Shown in pieces: positions 21,551 through 32,245 of a DNA stretch of 64,000 bases. A model generated the notes under the pieces. The model was not told the origin of the DNA, ran no database searches, and saw nothing but the letters and a program-made list of their open reading frames with translations. Source of the DNA: Cryoendolithus antarcticus (taxonomy: Eukaryota > Ascomycota > Dothideomycetes > Cladosporiales > Cladosporiaceae); NCBI GenBank assembly GCA_002077065.1, contig NAJO01000042.1, forward strand, positions 186,001 through 250,000. The letters are read 5' to 3'. Position numbers and translations under genes: made by a program. Each line of letters begins with the position of its first letter. Position 1 is the stretch's first letter.

Positions 21551-22065
21551 GCATTTGGGATGAGTGAGGCGAGAAGCATGAGAGAGAGCGACCAATGGTA
21601 GAGGTGTGTATAGGTGGGAAAGCTAGGGTTACTTCGTCGAAGACCGAGTATGAGCTGTCTGTTGTAGGGTACTAAGCGTGTATCATATCAACACACACTC
21701 TTCAAGGCACGCTGTTACCTCTCATGATACGGTTTACCCATGGTGCGTTGCCGTCGACCACATATATAGCCCTCGAGTCACCGTGAAGTTAGGAAAGACA
21801 CCTTAGCGTCACGTGCTCCCGTGGTCCGAGCGCGTCGAGTCACCTCACGTCTCCGCCTGGTGCTGATCGACCATCAGCTACTACTACGAGGTCACTCAGA
21901 AGATGTCGAGTGCTTAATCTTGTCCCACATCTCGGATCGGTGCTCTCCAGAGTGGCGATTCCAATCCGCCTAGCAGCCTTGGGACGCAATCGGGCCATCC
22001 TACTTCCAAAGGCGCCGCGTCTCGAGAGCTCACTAAGATCGGCAGCAAGCGCTTCAATCCGCAAA
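21551..22065. other. Intergenic region with open, ATG-less frame upstream of MAG1
   Basis: 3' flank of QCR7 and 5' region of the DNA glycosylase gene. From about 21840 to 22065 the frame of the glycosylase stays open without ATG; see the finding on a possible alternative start. Confidence 0.5.
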
Positions 22066-23286
22066 ATGTCTCTTCGACGATCAGCGCGAGTCTCAGCTGG
22101 ATCATCTGCACCCCAGGCTATTGCAGATATACCTGCATCTTCAAAGTCCGCGCCAGCTCCCAGGAAGCGGCAGAGGAAATCCGATGCTACAAGTCCAGAC
22201 GTTACGACGAATGGCCATGCAGGGACGAGTGCCGCAGACTCGATGCCTCCGCCGCAAACACCCAACAATAAGCGACGGCGAGTGGCCAATGACTCGGCTG
22301 CGAAGCCTCCACCGATTACGCCTACACCTTCCGCCATTGGCATTATGATCAGCTCAAGCGTGGTCAGACCGACCTATAGCACTGGTGATATCGACGATGC
22401 TACTCCGCCGCCCCTAGAGCGAGCGGCCGAGCCGCATCATACAAATGCAACCCTCGTCACGCCTGGCGGTACACAGCTCCAGGCTTCCTATAGCAACTTC
22501 GAGGAGACCTCACCAACTCGCGCAAGCGCTCTGACAACTACTACTGATCTGCTGGAGGCGGCGTGTGCTCACCTGACCACTGTTGACCCTGAGCTGCACT
22601 CCCTAGTCTCGAAGCACCATTGTCGCGTCTTCTCGGCAGCTGGTCTGGCTGAGGAGATCGATCCGTTCCGATCGCTGAGCAGCGGTATCATGGCGCAGCA
22701 AGTCTCCGGCGCAGCGGCCAAGAGCATCAAGAATAAGTTCATCTCCCTCTTCCCGGCAGAGCAATGTCCCACTGGCTTCCCACCTCCTGCCATAGTTGCC
22801 GAAACGTCTCTCACACGCCTGCGAGAAGCCGGACTCTCGCAGCGGAAGGCAGAGTACATTCAGGGCCTGGCTCAGAAGTTCGCCACCAACGAGCTCACTG
22901 CTCGCTTTCTCCTCGATGCATCAGATGAAGACGTCTTCTCGTCACTCATTGCGGTACGTGGACTTGGCGCTTGGAGTGTGGAGATGTTCATGTGCTTCGC
23001 GTTGAAGCGCATGGATGTCTTCTCCACAGGCGATCTTGGCGTGCAGAGAGGTATGGCCGCCTACATCGGCAAGGACGTCAAGAAGCTGAAGGCGAAGGGC
23101 GGTGGGAAGTGGAAGTACCTTTCCGAGAAAGAGATGATCGAGACTGCTGAGCGGTTCAAACCTTATAGGAGCTTGTTCATGTGGTACATGTGGCGGTAAG
23201 TCCTTCATCATCTATGCAATTATCATGCCACTGACATACATCACAGCATCGAAGATGTCGACACCGAAGCTGTCGAGAACAACTGA
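22066..23286 (+). CDS. MAG1: DNA-3-methyladenine glycosylase II (HhH-GPD family)
   Basis: Base excision repair enzyme that removes alkylated purines such as 3-methyladenine. Exons 22066-23195 and 23247-23286 (51-base intron, GTAAGT...ATCACAG) give 389 residues. The first in-frame ATG starts MSLRRSARVSAG, followed by a basic, Pro/Ser-rich linker of about 130 residues with likely nuclear signals (PRKRQRK, NNKRRRV). The catalytic domain begins around DLLEAACAHL. The helix-hairpin-helix is LIAVRGLGAWSVEMFMCFAL and the catalytic Asp follows in FSTGDLGVQRG. QQVSGAAAKSI is the usual early signature helix. The final exon adds only RIEDVDTEAVENN. An unusual open upstream extension is described under findings. 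Confidence 0.9.
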
Positions 23287-23468
23287 GTGGATCCTCTGGC
23301 CGGCCGATGTTGGTTGCCCAAACGGGCAGGATCGACGGCTGCCTAAATCTTATTCTGGGAGTGGAGTGTGACAATCCTCACAGCTTCCTTCCTCAAACTT
23401 ACATCCACATTCATACTCCTTCTTCACCTACACACACATAACAGAGCCAATCCAGCCCCGTCATCGCC

Positions 23469-24482
23469 ATGGTACAGCTCGTCAGTCGCTCACGACATGA
23501 CATCGATAACGTTTACAAGCTCGGCTTCGAGCCAGGACGCAGCGTCTACTCCTTGAACAGAATCCTGCAACACCTCGATGATGCTGGTTACTATCGTCCT
23601 ACGCAACCCTCGTGGACTCATGCGTTTCAGCTGGTAGTGCGCTATCAGTCAGGGCTGCTGTCGTACGAGAAGTACGGTATTGCAGAGCTACGGGCTTTCG
23701 CCGCTGCTCGTGAGATCACCAGGACCTGCAGCGTGACCCGAGGCTTGCTGGAGAAGACATTAAAAGCAGATCTCGTGCCTATACTAGAGCAAGCTGATGA
23801 CGAGAGGACCTTCAGGCTCATGGATCTGCCTCCCGAACTCAGGAACACAATCTACGTCGCCTATCTAGCCTCGTTGCCTACAATGCCAATGCGCTTAGTC
23901 CAGCCACCGCTGTGTCTCGCCTCACGGCAGCTTCGCGACGAGACGCTAAAGGTCTTCTTCTCGACGTGTAGCTTCACCCTTGTCTTCCACGTTGAAGGCC
24001 ACAGGTTCCGCGGCCGAGCTAGTGAGACATACGGAGTCAGCGTCGATGAGACAATCTTCCAACGTCACCCTCCCGATTGCTTCAACTATATGAACCGCTT
24101 CGAGGTGAACCTACTTCCTCGTCTGCGTCAAGCAGGGGACAAACCTACTTCGCTCGGGACATGGCGAGTCGCACTTGACGACACGGACGGCGGAGCTCAG
24201 TCTACTCTGCCACCGCGTGTGGAGTCAACGGGTCAGAACAGGACTACGCGCGATCAGATCGATGAGCTTGACGGAGACTTTGTAGCGAGTCCGGGGGAGT
24301 GGGCGAAGCTTGTTTCGCAACGTCAGGGCCCGCGGAAGCTGGGGATTGGCGATATCGACACGATGCGTCTGGCGCTGCAGGAAGTGGTATTGGATAAGCG
24401 CTTCCCGTGGCTGGGATTTCTGCCTCAGTGGCGTCGGACACGTGGTGGGCGAGGCATGGGCATGGGAGGGGCGTGGCGGTGA
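23469..24482 (+). CDS. 2EXR-type (LPPELRNTIY) protein, paralogue A
   Basis: Single exon, 337 residues. The recognisable core is FRLMDLPPELRNTIYVAYL followed by PPLCLASRQLRDETLKVFF, the F-box-like/2EXR pattern that is greatly expanded in Dothideomycetes and other filamentous fungi. An N-terminal half conserved with the two following genes contains QSGLLSYEKYGIAELRAFAAAREI and an AxADDERTF segment just before the core. The C-terminus is enriched in Arg/Gly (RTRGGRGMGMGG). Function of the family is unknown; some members may be adaptors or defence-like proteins, but nothing in the sequence decides this. First of three tandem, same-strand copies. Confidence 0.75.
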   Translation: MVQLVSRSRHDIDNVYKLGFEPGRSVYSLNRILQHLDDAGYYRPTQPSWTHAFQLVVRYQSGLLSYEKYGIAELRAFAAAREITRTCSVTRGLLEKTLKADLVPILEQADDERTFRLMDLPPELRNTIYVAYLASLPTMPMRLVQPPLCLASRQLRDETLKVFFSTCSFTLVFHVEGHRFRGRASETYGVSVDETIFQRHPPDCFNYMNRFEVNLLPRLRQAGDKPTSLGTWRVALDDTDGGAQSTLPPRVESTGQNRTTRDQIDELDGDFVASPGEWAKLVSQRQGPRKLGIGDIDTMRLALQEVVLDKRFPWLGFLPQWRRTRGGRGMGMGGAWR

Positions 24483-24915
24483 GCTGAAAGGTGCAAGTTG
24501 CGATGCCAGAACTGCGCATGTACCTCATACGCTATCTGCAAAGATCGCGCACGTCTTCAAATGCTCGCGGCTTCAGGGATGCAGAACTGATGCACAAGGT
24601 CACGTCATGGGACACAGTGAGCGAAATGTCGCCATCTCGGTAGCAGTGAGTGATGGCTTACTTCTGCCGATAGTCACATTACACATCACTGGGAGCTCAC
24701 TTTACGCCATCACTGAAAGTCATGTGGGGGCAGCTTTCATGTTACTTCAGGCAACCTTGTGTTGCTGCACGCTTCATTTGCGCCGGTATACGACTATACC
24801 TGCCTCCAAAGATCTTTGCCTCTACAACACGATACTGAAAGGCCGCCACACTTCAGGACACTGGTATCAATTGAACGGTGGGGCGCTGCTCAGTACACCT
24901 TGCAGACTGCCCATC
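24483..24915. other. Intergenic region between paralogues A and B
   Basis: Contains no supported gene. The frame of paralogue B is open through most of it (from 24310), but the conserved protein begins at the ATG at 24916. Confidence 0.5.
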
Positions 24916-25626
24916 ATGGTGCACATCAAGACTCGCAAAGGTAAGTGCGAGACTTACGATGAGGACGAGCAGAGTAGCTATTGGATGCTTGGGATCGGCA
25001 CACGCAAAAGCATCTACTACGTCGAAGACTACAAGGATTACCTGGACCGACATGGCTACGTATACAAGAGAAGTCTGCGCAAAGCGCAGCTCTTCGAACT
25101 CACGACCCGCTGCCAGCGCGGTCTACTCTCGTACATGAAGTATGATCTCGAAGAGCTCGTGCAGTTCGCGAGGGCTCGCGGCCTCATCAGCGGATCAGCA
25201 ACTGTAGCCGCGAAGCATCGCGCAAAGCTCGAAGCCGCGCTCGAACGAGCTGACGACAATACCACATTCCACCGGTTCGTCGACCTGCATGCCGAACTCA
25301 GGACCATCGTCTACGGACATTACTGCGACGCCCTGACTTTGCCGATTCTGCCGCGTACATCCGCTAGCCCAGTTCTGCCACCACTCTTGCTTGCCTCGCG
25401 TCAATTGCATCTCGAATATCGTCCAGTCTATTACGAGTGCGCCAGATTCGCGATCGTCTGCAGTGCCACAACAGGGGAAAGCTTGCGACAGGGTCGTGGT
25501 CGCTACTGGCAACCAGTGCCCGCAGATACAAACGAACGCCGTCTCTTCAGGTCCAAGCACTTCAGGCTTTATCTTCATCTGTACGTGGACAGTCACGACA
25601 TGATGCTATTCTGGCGAAAGTGGTAG
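24916..25626 (+). CDS. 2EXR-type protein, paralogue B (shorter)
   Basis: Single exon, 236 residues from ATG 24916. It shares the layout of paralogue A: CQRGLLSYMKYDLEELVQFARARGL, then LERADDNTTFHRFVDLHAELRTIVYGHY in place of LPPELRNTIY, then PPLLLASRQLHLEYRPVYYE. It ends soon after the position of RFEVNLLPRL in A, so about 100 C-terminal residues are missing, and the LPPEL motif is degraded to LHAEL. It may still make a protein, or it may be an early stage of the decay seen in copy C. No function can be assigned. Confidence 0.6.
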   Translation: MVHIKTRKGKCETYDEDEQSSYWMLGIGTRKSIYYVEDYKDYLDRHGYVYKRSLRKAQLFELTTRCQRGLLSYMKYDLEELVQFARARGLISGSATVAAKHRAKLEAALERADDNTTFHRFVDLHAELRTIVYGHYCDALTLPILPRTSASPVLPPLLLASRQLHLEYRPVYYECARFAIVCSATTGESLRQGRGRYWQPVPADTNERRLFRSKHFRLYLHLYVDSHDMMLFWRKW

Positions 25627-26615
25627 GCGAGGCCGTCTGCCTGCATCAGTCTTGACATCGACCTAGTGAATACAGCTAGACATGTCCCGGTCCACGAAAA
25701 GCGAGACAGAGGATACGTGTCTACTGCTCAGACTGGGGCGCTTACGGACACGCTTTTAGCCGGATTGGAACATGTTGCCAGCGATGTCAGCCGGCGCAGG
25801 GAGACCGCCCAGTATGACCCACGCCCCGCTAACACCGCGTTCCAGCAAACGACATTTGCAGCTGTTAAGACGCACAGTCCGCTGACAAGGGCATGAGATT
25901 GAAGTCCTGTCGGACACACACAATTGCGAGGGGGTGGAATAATATGAACAGTCTCATATTCGGCTTGGTCAAACACTCGTAAGTGTATGACTTCGGCGAA
26001 GCCTCAAAGATGAAAAGGCTGCAATACGTGATGGCTCTGGAATCGTGCTGAGCTTGAGCACTCTAACGATCGAGCATCAGCGTGTGGCCCTCCATACTCA
26101 GCGTCTGCTGATAAGATGGGTAAGGTTGCAGCACCACGATTGCCGCTGAACGTATCAACGCTGACACCGGGACAGAGCTCCAGTGCCACGAAGGTGCGGA
26201 AGCGGAAACGCATGTTCTGGGAAGACGTGCAGATCAGAACGTGGCAGGGTGATTATTGAAATTGCGTGGAGAAGGTGCCTGGCAGCCACACCAGGTGTGC
26301 TGGAATGCCTGCAGGTCTGGCAGGCAACAGGTACATCTCTCTTCAGTGGTCCTATCAACACTCTTGTGACGTTTTTCGAACGTGTGCACGTCACTGGTAT
26401 TCTGCTGTGATACTGAAGAGCCTACTCCAGCCTGGAAAGGGATGCCATCATGCATTCCATCCAATTGTTCATAGGTCGGCAGACCCGATATATCAGCCAC
26501 TTCGCGGACCATGCACACAATGCCTAAACCTATTGACTCGTCGATCGACTGATGAAGACCCAAGTGCTCTTCCTTTGCCCAGCTTCCGCCCGTCCAAGAC
26601 GCCATCAAACTTACT
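25627..26615. other. Intergenic region between paralogues B and C
   Basis: Nearly 1 kb with only short, domain-free frames on both strands; no gene supported. Confidence 0.5.
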
Positions 26616-27580
26616 ATGCAGCACAACAACTTCCACGACTCCTTGGTGGAGCGAGATCGCCTCCACCAGGTGGCCATGCGTCGCCAGATAGGGTTACTGG
26701 TCTATGAGAAGTGTTCGGTGTACGAACTACACATTTTCATCTTTGGCCGTCGACTGATATGCTACTTTCCTAACGATCTCACCTTTGGCAGAGCCGTAGC
26801 GCTGCTCTAAGCCGCTGACGACTGCTTAGTCTTTCACAGACTGGCTTGCTTAGCCACAGAACTCCAGGCTTACATTTTCGAGCTGTATCTGTCACGCTGC
26901 AGGTCAGACCGGGGTTGCCCGCTCTGGCCGTCGTGGCGAGAAGACTCTACGCCATGGTCCGCCCACTGTTCTTCACCACTTGCATCTTCCCTGTCCTCGG
27001 CATCCTGCTAGAGCGCTTGGAGGAGACCGAGCTTCAGCATTACACCACAACACTCCACACCTGGACGCCAAAGCTCAAGTATGGCCATCAGACCATCTTG
27101 TCAAAAATCCAGAAAATTTCAGCCAAGGTCTACAAGTGTGCATTCGTCCCTCGAGTCCTCGACCCAAACAGGGGCCGGTGTGAGAATAGCTGGATGTCAA
27201 CAGAGGACTCTGTGGACTGGTCTCGCGCCGAAACAGAGTGCAGGTCCTGCTACGCGATTCTCGGTTGGCACGTTGAAATTGATGCGCCGCATGCGCGTTG
27301 GACGATCGATTTTGGCGATGCTTGGAGACCCGTGGAGCTATGGCGTGCAGTCAAAGTCAACGAAATTTTCGTTTTCGGGGAGAGGGGAGTGGGTAGGAAG
27401 AATTGGGTTCACTACGAAGACGATATCTGGTGGAGAGCTGATTGGCAGGAGGATCACGTCAAGGCTGGATTGGAGAAGTTACGGGCAGACGTGGTCAGCC
27501 GCAGAGCCGATGGGAGATTCGAGCCTCCTAACGATGTGCAAAGATTATGCACGGCTGTCAAAAGTGGCTACTCAAGTTGA
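26616..27580 (+). pseudogene. 2EXR-type paralogue C, disrupted
   Basis: Third copy of the family. From ATG 26616 the frame gives HNNFHDSLVERDRLHQ and RQIGLLVYEKCSVYELHIF, aligned with paralogues A and B, then a stop TAA at 26808-26810. The same frame continues as AADDCLVFHRLACLATELQAYIFELYL, equivalent to ADDERTFRLMDLPPELRNTIYVAYL in A. Between about 26893 and 26905 homology moves to the +2-shifted frame: PGLPALAVVARRLYAMVRPLFFTTCIF, equivalent to PPLCLASRQLRDETLKVFFSTCSF. That frame then runs to TGA at 27578-27580 through a region not shared with A. A 208-residue product from ATG 26954 is possible. An intron removing the stop can be imagined but does not mend the shift, so a pseudogene is preferred. 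Confidence 0.6.
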
Positions 27581-27876
27581 GTATTGTAACCAGCAGGACG
27601 AACGAGGAGCCTTGAGGGGCGTAGACGCATACACGTCTAACGGCGACGGCAAAAGAGTATGCATTGCAGTACATGGACTACGCAAGAGACGTGTCTGTAA
27701 AGGAGTGTGTGCTGCCCAATCAATCTGTGCTCCCTCCGTATCGTCAACCGTGTCCTCAAGTCATCAGCAACTAAAAGAAGCCCTCGTTGTACTCGCATGT
27801 TGAATGCGTTGCTACTGTCTCTGCTCCATATCCCGTCTTCCACTCCAGCGTCGAGCTTCCACTCCCTGGCTGTCGC

Positions 27877-30800
27877 TTACGCACTGTCAAGAGTCGACAC
27901 AGCCGTCAATGCGATCCCTTTGTCAGGGTCGACATTATTCCTCCCCTTTCTCTTCCTCATAGTCCGCTTGATAGCCTTCCAGCTCTCAACCCAGGCCACG
28001 AATAGAAAGATACTGCTGAACACTAGTCCCCATTCCCAAGTCAGTGCCTTGTGACGGAAGACGACAGTATTGATAACCGGAATGTAGATGCTCAGAAAAG
28101 GCGTAACAAGACCAACGATCACGGCCCAGAACAAGAAGCGATTCTTGAGCAGTGTCCGGAAGATCGAAAGGGTACCCGGATCTTCTTCGGGGTACATATT
28201 CAACAGGCTGCGATTCAGATGCTTGGCCTCCCAAGCCATGACCGAGAGGAGGACGGTGAGGATGCAGTACGCGGTGCCTCTAGCGCGGAATGGTAAGTCG
28301 CAGGTAGAGTTGTACGAGTGATTACAATCTGCTCCCAAGTCTCCGTCCCCGACACCATATGCGACGATGACGAAGCTGATCAGACAAAGGGTGCCCATGA
28401 AAATGCCATAGATGAACTTGTCGATGATGAGCTCTTTCGTAAAGACGCCGGCGCGGAGCGAGTGAGGAGGTCGGATCATGACGTCTGAGCTGGCTTCTTC
28501 GAGGCCAAGACCGATAGCGAGGAAGGACGAAGTGATTAGGTTGGCGAAAAGAATCTCGAGTGGTGAGAGTGGGAAGGCCGACGTGCCATTGCGGTCTTTG
28601 AACGCGAGACCAATGAGAAGGAGGACGACTTGGGCGATGTTGGAGATGAGTAGATGGAGTAGGAACTAGTTGGCAAGTTAGTGCCGTGTAATTGAGTGGA
28701 CGGAAAGCGGAACATGTACCTTCTGAATGTTGTCAAACAGCCTGCGACCTTCTCGAATGGCCGAGACAATTGAAGAGAAGTTATCGTCCGTCAACACCAT
28801 ATCCGCAGCTTCTTTCGAGACATCACTGCCGTTCAATCCCATCGCCACACCAACATCTGCGCCTTTCAGCGCAGGCGAGTCATTCACGCCATCACCAGTC
28901 ATGACGCAATACTTGCCACGGCGATGCAGTGTATCCAGCATCCTGACCTTGGTAGTAGGGCTACATCTGGCGACGACAAGTGGTAGAACTTCCAGTCTAT
29001 CAAGCTCAGCATCTGTGAGCTTGTCAAATTCTGTGGCCGTCATGACTGCGGAGGCCAGATGAGACTTTGGCACATGCCTCCCAAGAATGCCAATCTCTTT
29101 TGCTATGGTGGTTGCAGTCTTGAGATGATCACCGGTAAGCATGTGAACAGAGACGCCAGCCGCTTGACATTCCTTGATGGCGCCGGCAGACTCGAGACGT
29201 GGTGGATCGTAGATACCGACGAGACCGACAAATGTGAGATCTTGTTCGGCGAATATCCGGTCTTTGACATCAGACTTGAACGAGGCTGTCAAATCACGTC
29301 GTGCCAGACATAGCACGCGAAGACCTTGTGAGGCCATAGCATCAGCCTGTGCAGCAATCGTTCTAGTATTCTGAGCACTAGACGACTTCAACAGCGGAAT
29401 GAGCACCTCGACAGCGCCTTTGGTGAAGCAAGTGAGGTTGCCTTGAGCATTCTCGTACACAACAGTCATGCGTTTGACGCTTGAGTCGAACGCGTGTTCA
29501 GCGGCTAGAGACAATCCATTGTGAGCCAAGAGCTGAGACTTGCTGTGCTCAACCCTCATGGCGAGGACTTGCAGCGCGATCTCAGTAGGCTCGCCCGTGG
29601 CAGACCACGACTTTTGACCCTCGCTATCGGCGCTTGGGGCAACGATGTTCGCAAGATTGCAGACTGCGATAGTATCAAAGAAGCTCTTCAGTGTGAGACC
29701 TTCGGCGACCGATGATCCATTGATCCTGCTCTGCTCTACCATGACCATACCAGAAGTCGGATCGAAAGGGCTGGTCTCCCTCTCTACAGTAAGAAAGCGT
29801 CCATCAGGCAAGTATGCCTTGCGAGCCAACATCTTGCCCTGCGTCAAGGTGCCAGTCTTATCAGAGCAGATGTTCGTTACTCCGCCGATCGCTTCGAGTG
29901 CACCCATTTTCCGCACGATGACATTGCCCTTTGCCATCGCCGTGGAACCGACAGCCACAGTGATTGTCAAGACCGCAATCAGAGATTCGGGGATTACGGC
30001 GACTGCGACACAGATGCCGTAAATCAGAGTCTCATCGTCGAGGTCCCATAGTGCGGCAGAGAAGACAATGATGGCCAGTGTGATTGCAAGTGCGAAAAGA
30101 AACAAGCCGAAGTACGAGAGCTTGACTTGCAAAGGAGTGCCCACAAGCCCGAGAGCATTCTTGATGGAAGCGAGAGTACGTCTGTAGACTCGTAGGTACC
30201 ACGGTCCAGAAGTGTCTGGCTTCTTACCCTGAAGACGTCGGGCGATATCTCCGAGTTCCGTTTCCATGCCCGTCGCGTACACAAGGCCAATGCCGCGGCC
30301 GCGAGTGACGGTTGTAGATGAGAAGACAGAATTGGGCCTGTCGGCAGGCTTTGCCAAAGGATCTTTGACGATCACTTCTGCGAACTTGCTGCTTGGCTTG
30401 GATTCTCCAGTGAGAAGCGCTTCGTCGGTTGCGAGGTTGATCGTCTCCACGAGGCGCATATCAGCAGGGACGACATCGCCCACGGAAAGCTGCACGATAT
30501 CACCGGGTACGAGCTCTGTAGCCATGATTGTCTGGACGGTGCCAATACCGCGGACAACTCTGCACATCGGTGCTGCAAGTGATTGAAGAGACTGAATCGT
30601 CTGCTCTGCGCGGTAGTCCTGGAAGAAACCGACAATGATGTTGAGCAGGATGACTGCATTTATCACGCCACCCTCGATGAAGTCTAGTGTAGCATACGAG
30701 AGAATCATAGCGATGACAAGGACGAGGGTGAGACTGTTGGAGACCTGACGAACCAAAATGCTCCATACAGTAACGCCGCCGGACGATTCCAGCTTGTTAA

Positions 30801-31286
30801 TGCCATATTGAACTTGACGTGCAGAGACAGTCGTGGTATTGAGACCGGAACTAGGCAAGGTCAGTCGGGCGCGATGCTGGGTGCAATCTTGGGTGATGTG
30901 ACGTACCTTATATTCGCCTCGAGCGCGTGTGCTAGCGCAGTAGCGGGGACCATGAAGGCACAGCTCTTGATATTATCCACATCATGTGTGCTCGTCAAGT
31001 CTTTTGCAGCATCGACTGCTTCGCTGCGTGGTATGATGTTGACGGTCTCGTCAGTGTTGTTGAAGATGCTATTACGCAGGTCTCCAGGTAGGGGTAATGG
31101 TGAGCGGGAGCGGACTCCGACCAGTGATTCCTCACTCAAGAACAAAGAGCTCTTGTTGGCCGAGCCCGCGCTCGGTATAGGCGGCGGATCGCCATCGCCG
31201 TCGTCGGCTCCACCAGGGAGACCCTCAGGTCGAGCCTGCGAATTGGCCTCGACATGATGAGCGGATGTCAGGGTACTGTTTTCCAT
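27877..31286 (-). CDS. ENA1: ENA-type (P2D) Na+/K+-exporting P-type ATPase
   Basis: Plasma or internal membrane ATPase that exports Na+ (or K+) at high salt or alkaline pH. Exons 31286-30907, 30850-28720 and 28665-27877 give 1099 residues, the usual ENA length. Both introns (57 and 54 bases) keep the frame exactly. All P-type hallmarks are present: TGES in ALLTGESKPSS, VAVAVIPESLIAVL in the ion-binding M4 helix, the phosphorylated Asp in CSDKTGTLTQGKM, MLTGDHLKTA, and TGDGVNDSPALKGADVG. About ten hydrophobic segments are visible, the last four in exon 3. The N-terminal cytoplasmic part is long and Ser/Pro/Gly-rich, with ALAHALEANI matching the start of the cation ATPase N domain. Calcium transport is less likely from the overall match. 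Divergent from MCT1. Confidence 0.9.
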
Positions 31287-32245
31287 CAATTATCGAAGTT
31301 ACTCAAGGATATGCGGTTGGGTAGACCGAGGTGAGGTCCGAAGACAAGATGGTGCTAGAAGAGCGTAAGCAGCAGAACGCGAAAGAGATCTTATCTTGTG
31401 GGCAGATCACGAGGACAAGCGATCAGTGGATCGCGATGTACGTCTTTGCTGCAAGCACTGCCCACTGGGCAAACACTGGGGAGTGGCACACGAATTGGCA
31501 GCACTTTGCCATTCCTGGCGAGCTTCAAGCTGTCATGCCCAGCATAGTCGCAGTTGATGCCTTGGCACTGCTCCGAACTGCCGCTTATTATGTGGGTGAC
31601 TGCAGCTGCAAGGATCTCCAGCGCATGTGAGACGCGATACCGACTCGAGGTTGCAGATTCAAGCAAAGTTTCGTCACTGGAGAAGTTGTCAAAGAATGTA
31701 GACAATCCTTGAGTCGTGGCACTGTAAATCTATACTTTGAGAAGCGGGTTTGGCCAAGGTAGTACCAAGCTGGAGTGAGGCGGTAACGCGTGGCGTGCAT
31801 GCTGATGACTGACGGGAGCTCGACATGCGAATTGGCATGCCTCCTGCCATGTATGATTCGCTTTCAGGCGAGTGGAGAGCTGTTTCGTCAAATCGAGAGA
31901 GGCTTGAGGCTCTGTAGCAAAGTCCACATGGAGGAAGTTCAGACTGCAGGAGCGCTCTGACGGTCCGCGTCAAGTCCCGAACCTCGTCGACACGAGAGCC
32001 TCGTGTCTTTCCACTTCTTCGAGCTGGGATGACCGTATACCACTGAAAGGAAGGCGTCAAAGTGAGAGTTTAAGCATCGTGGATATGCCATCGCGAAACA
32101 ACCGGAAGGCGGACCTCGGTTCTGGACCCTTGAGGCCCAAGCTTTAGCTCATCAGACGAAGAAGTGAACTTGTTGTTTCGACGTTATAACATCCAACTGA
32201 CCGCTATACGACTTAGTTGGTACGTGAGGCTGTCAAGCTTCAGTC
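31287..32245. other. Divergent intergenic region, ENA1 / MCT1
   Basis: 959 bases between divergent genes; would hold the promoter of the ATPase gene. Small frames on both strands have no recognisable features. Confidence 0.5.

Noticed and set aside
26808..26905. A possible 80-base intron that would remove the stop in 2EXR copy C
   Set aside because: It would delete the conserved ADD segment and does not correct the later frameshift, so a pseudogene is simpler.
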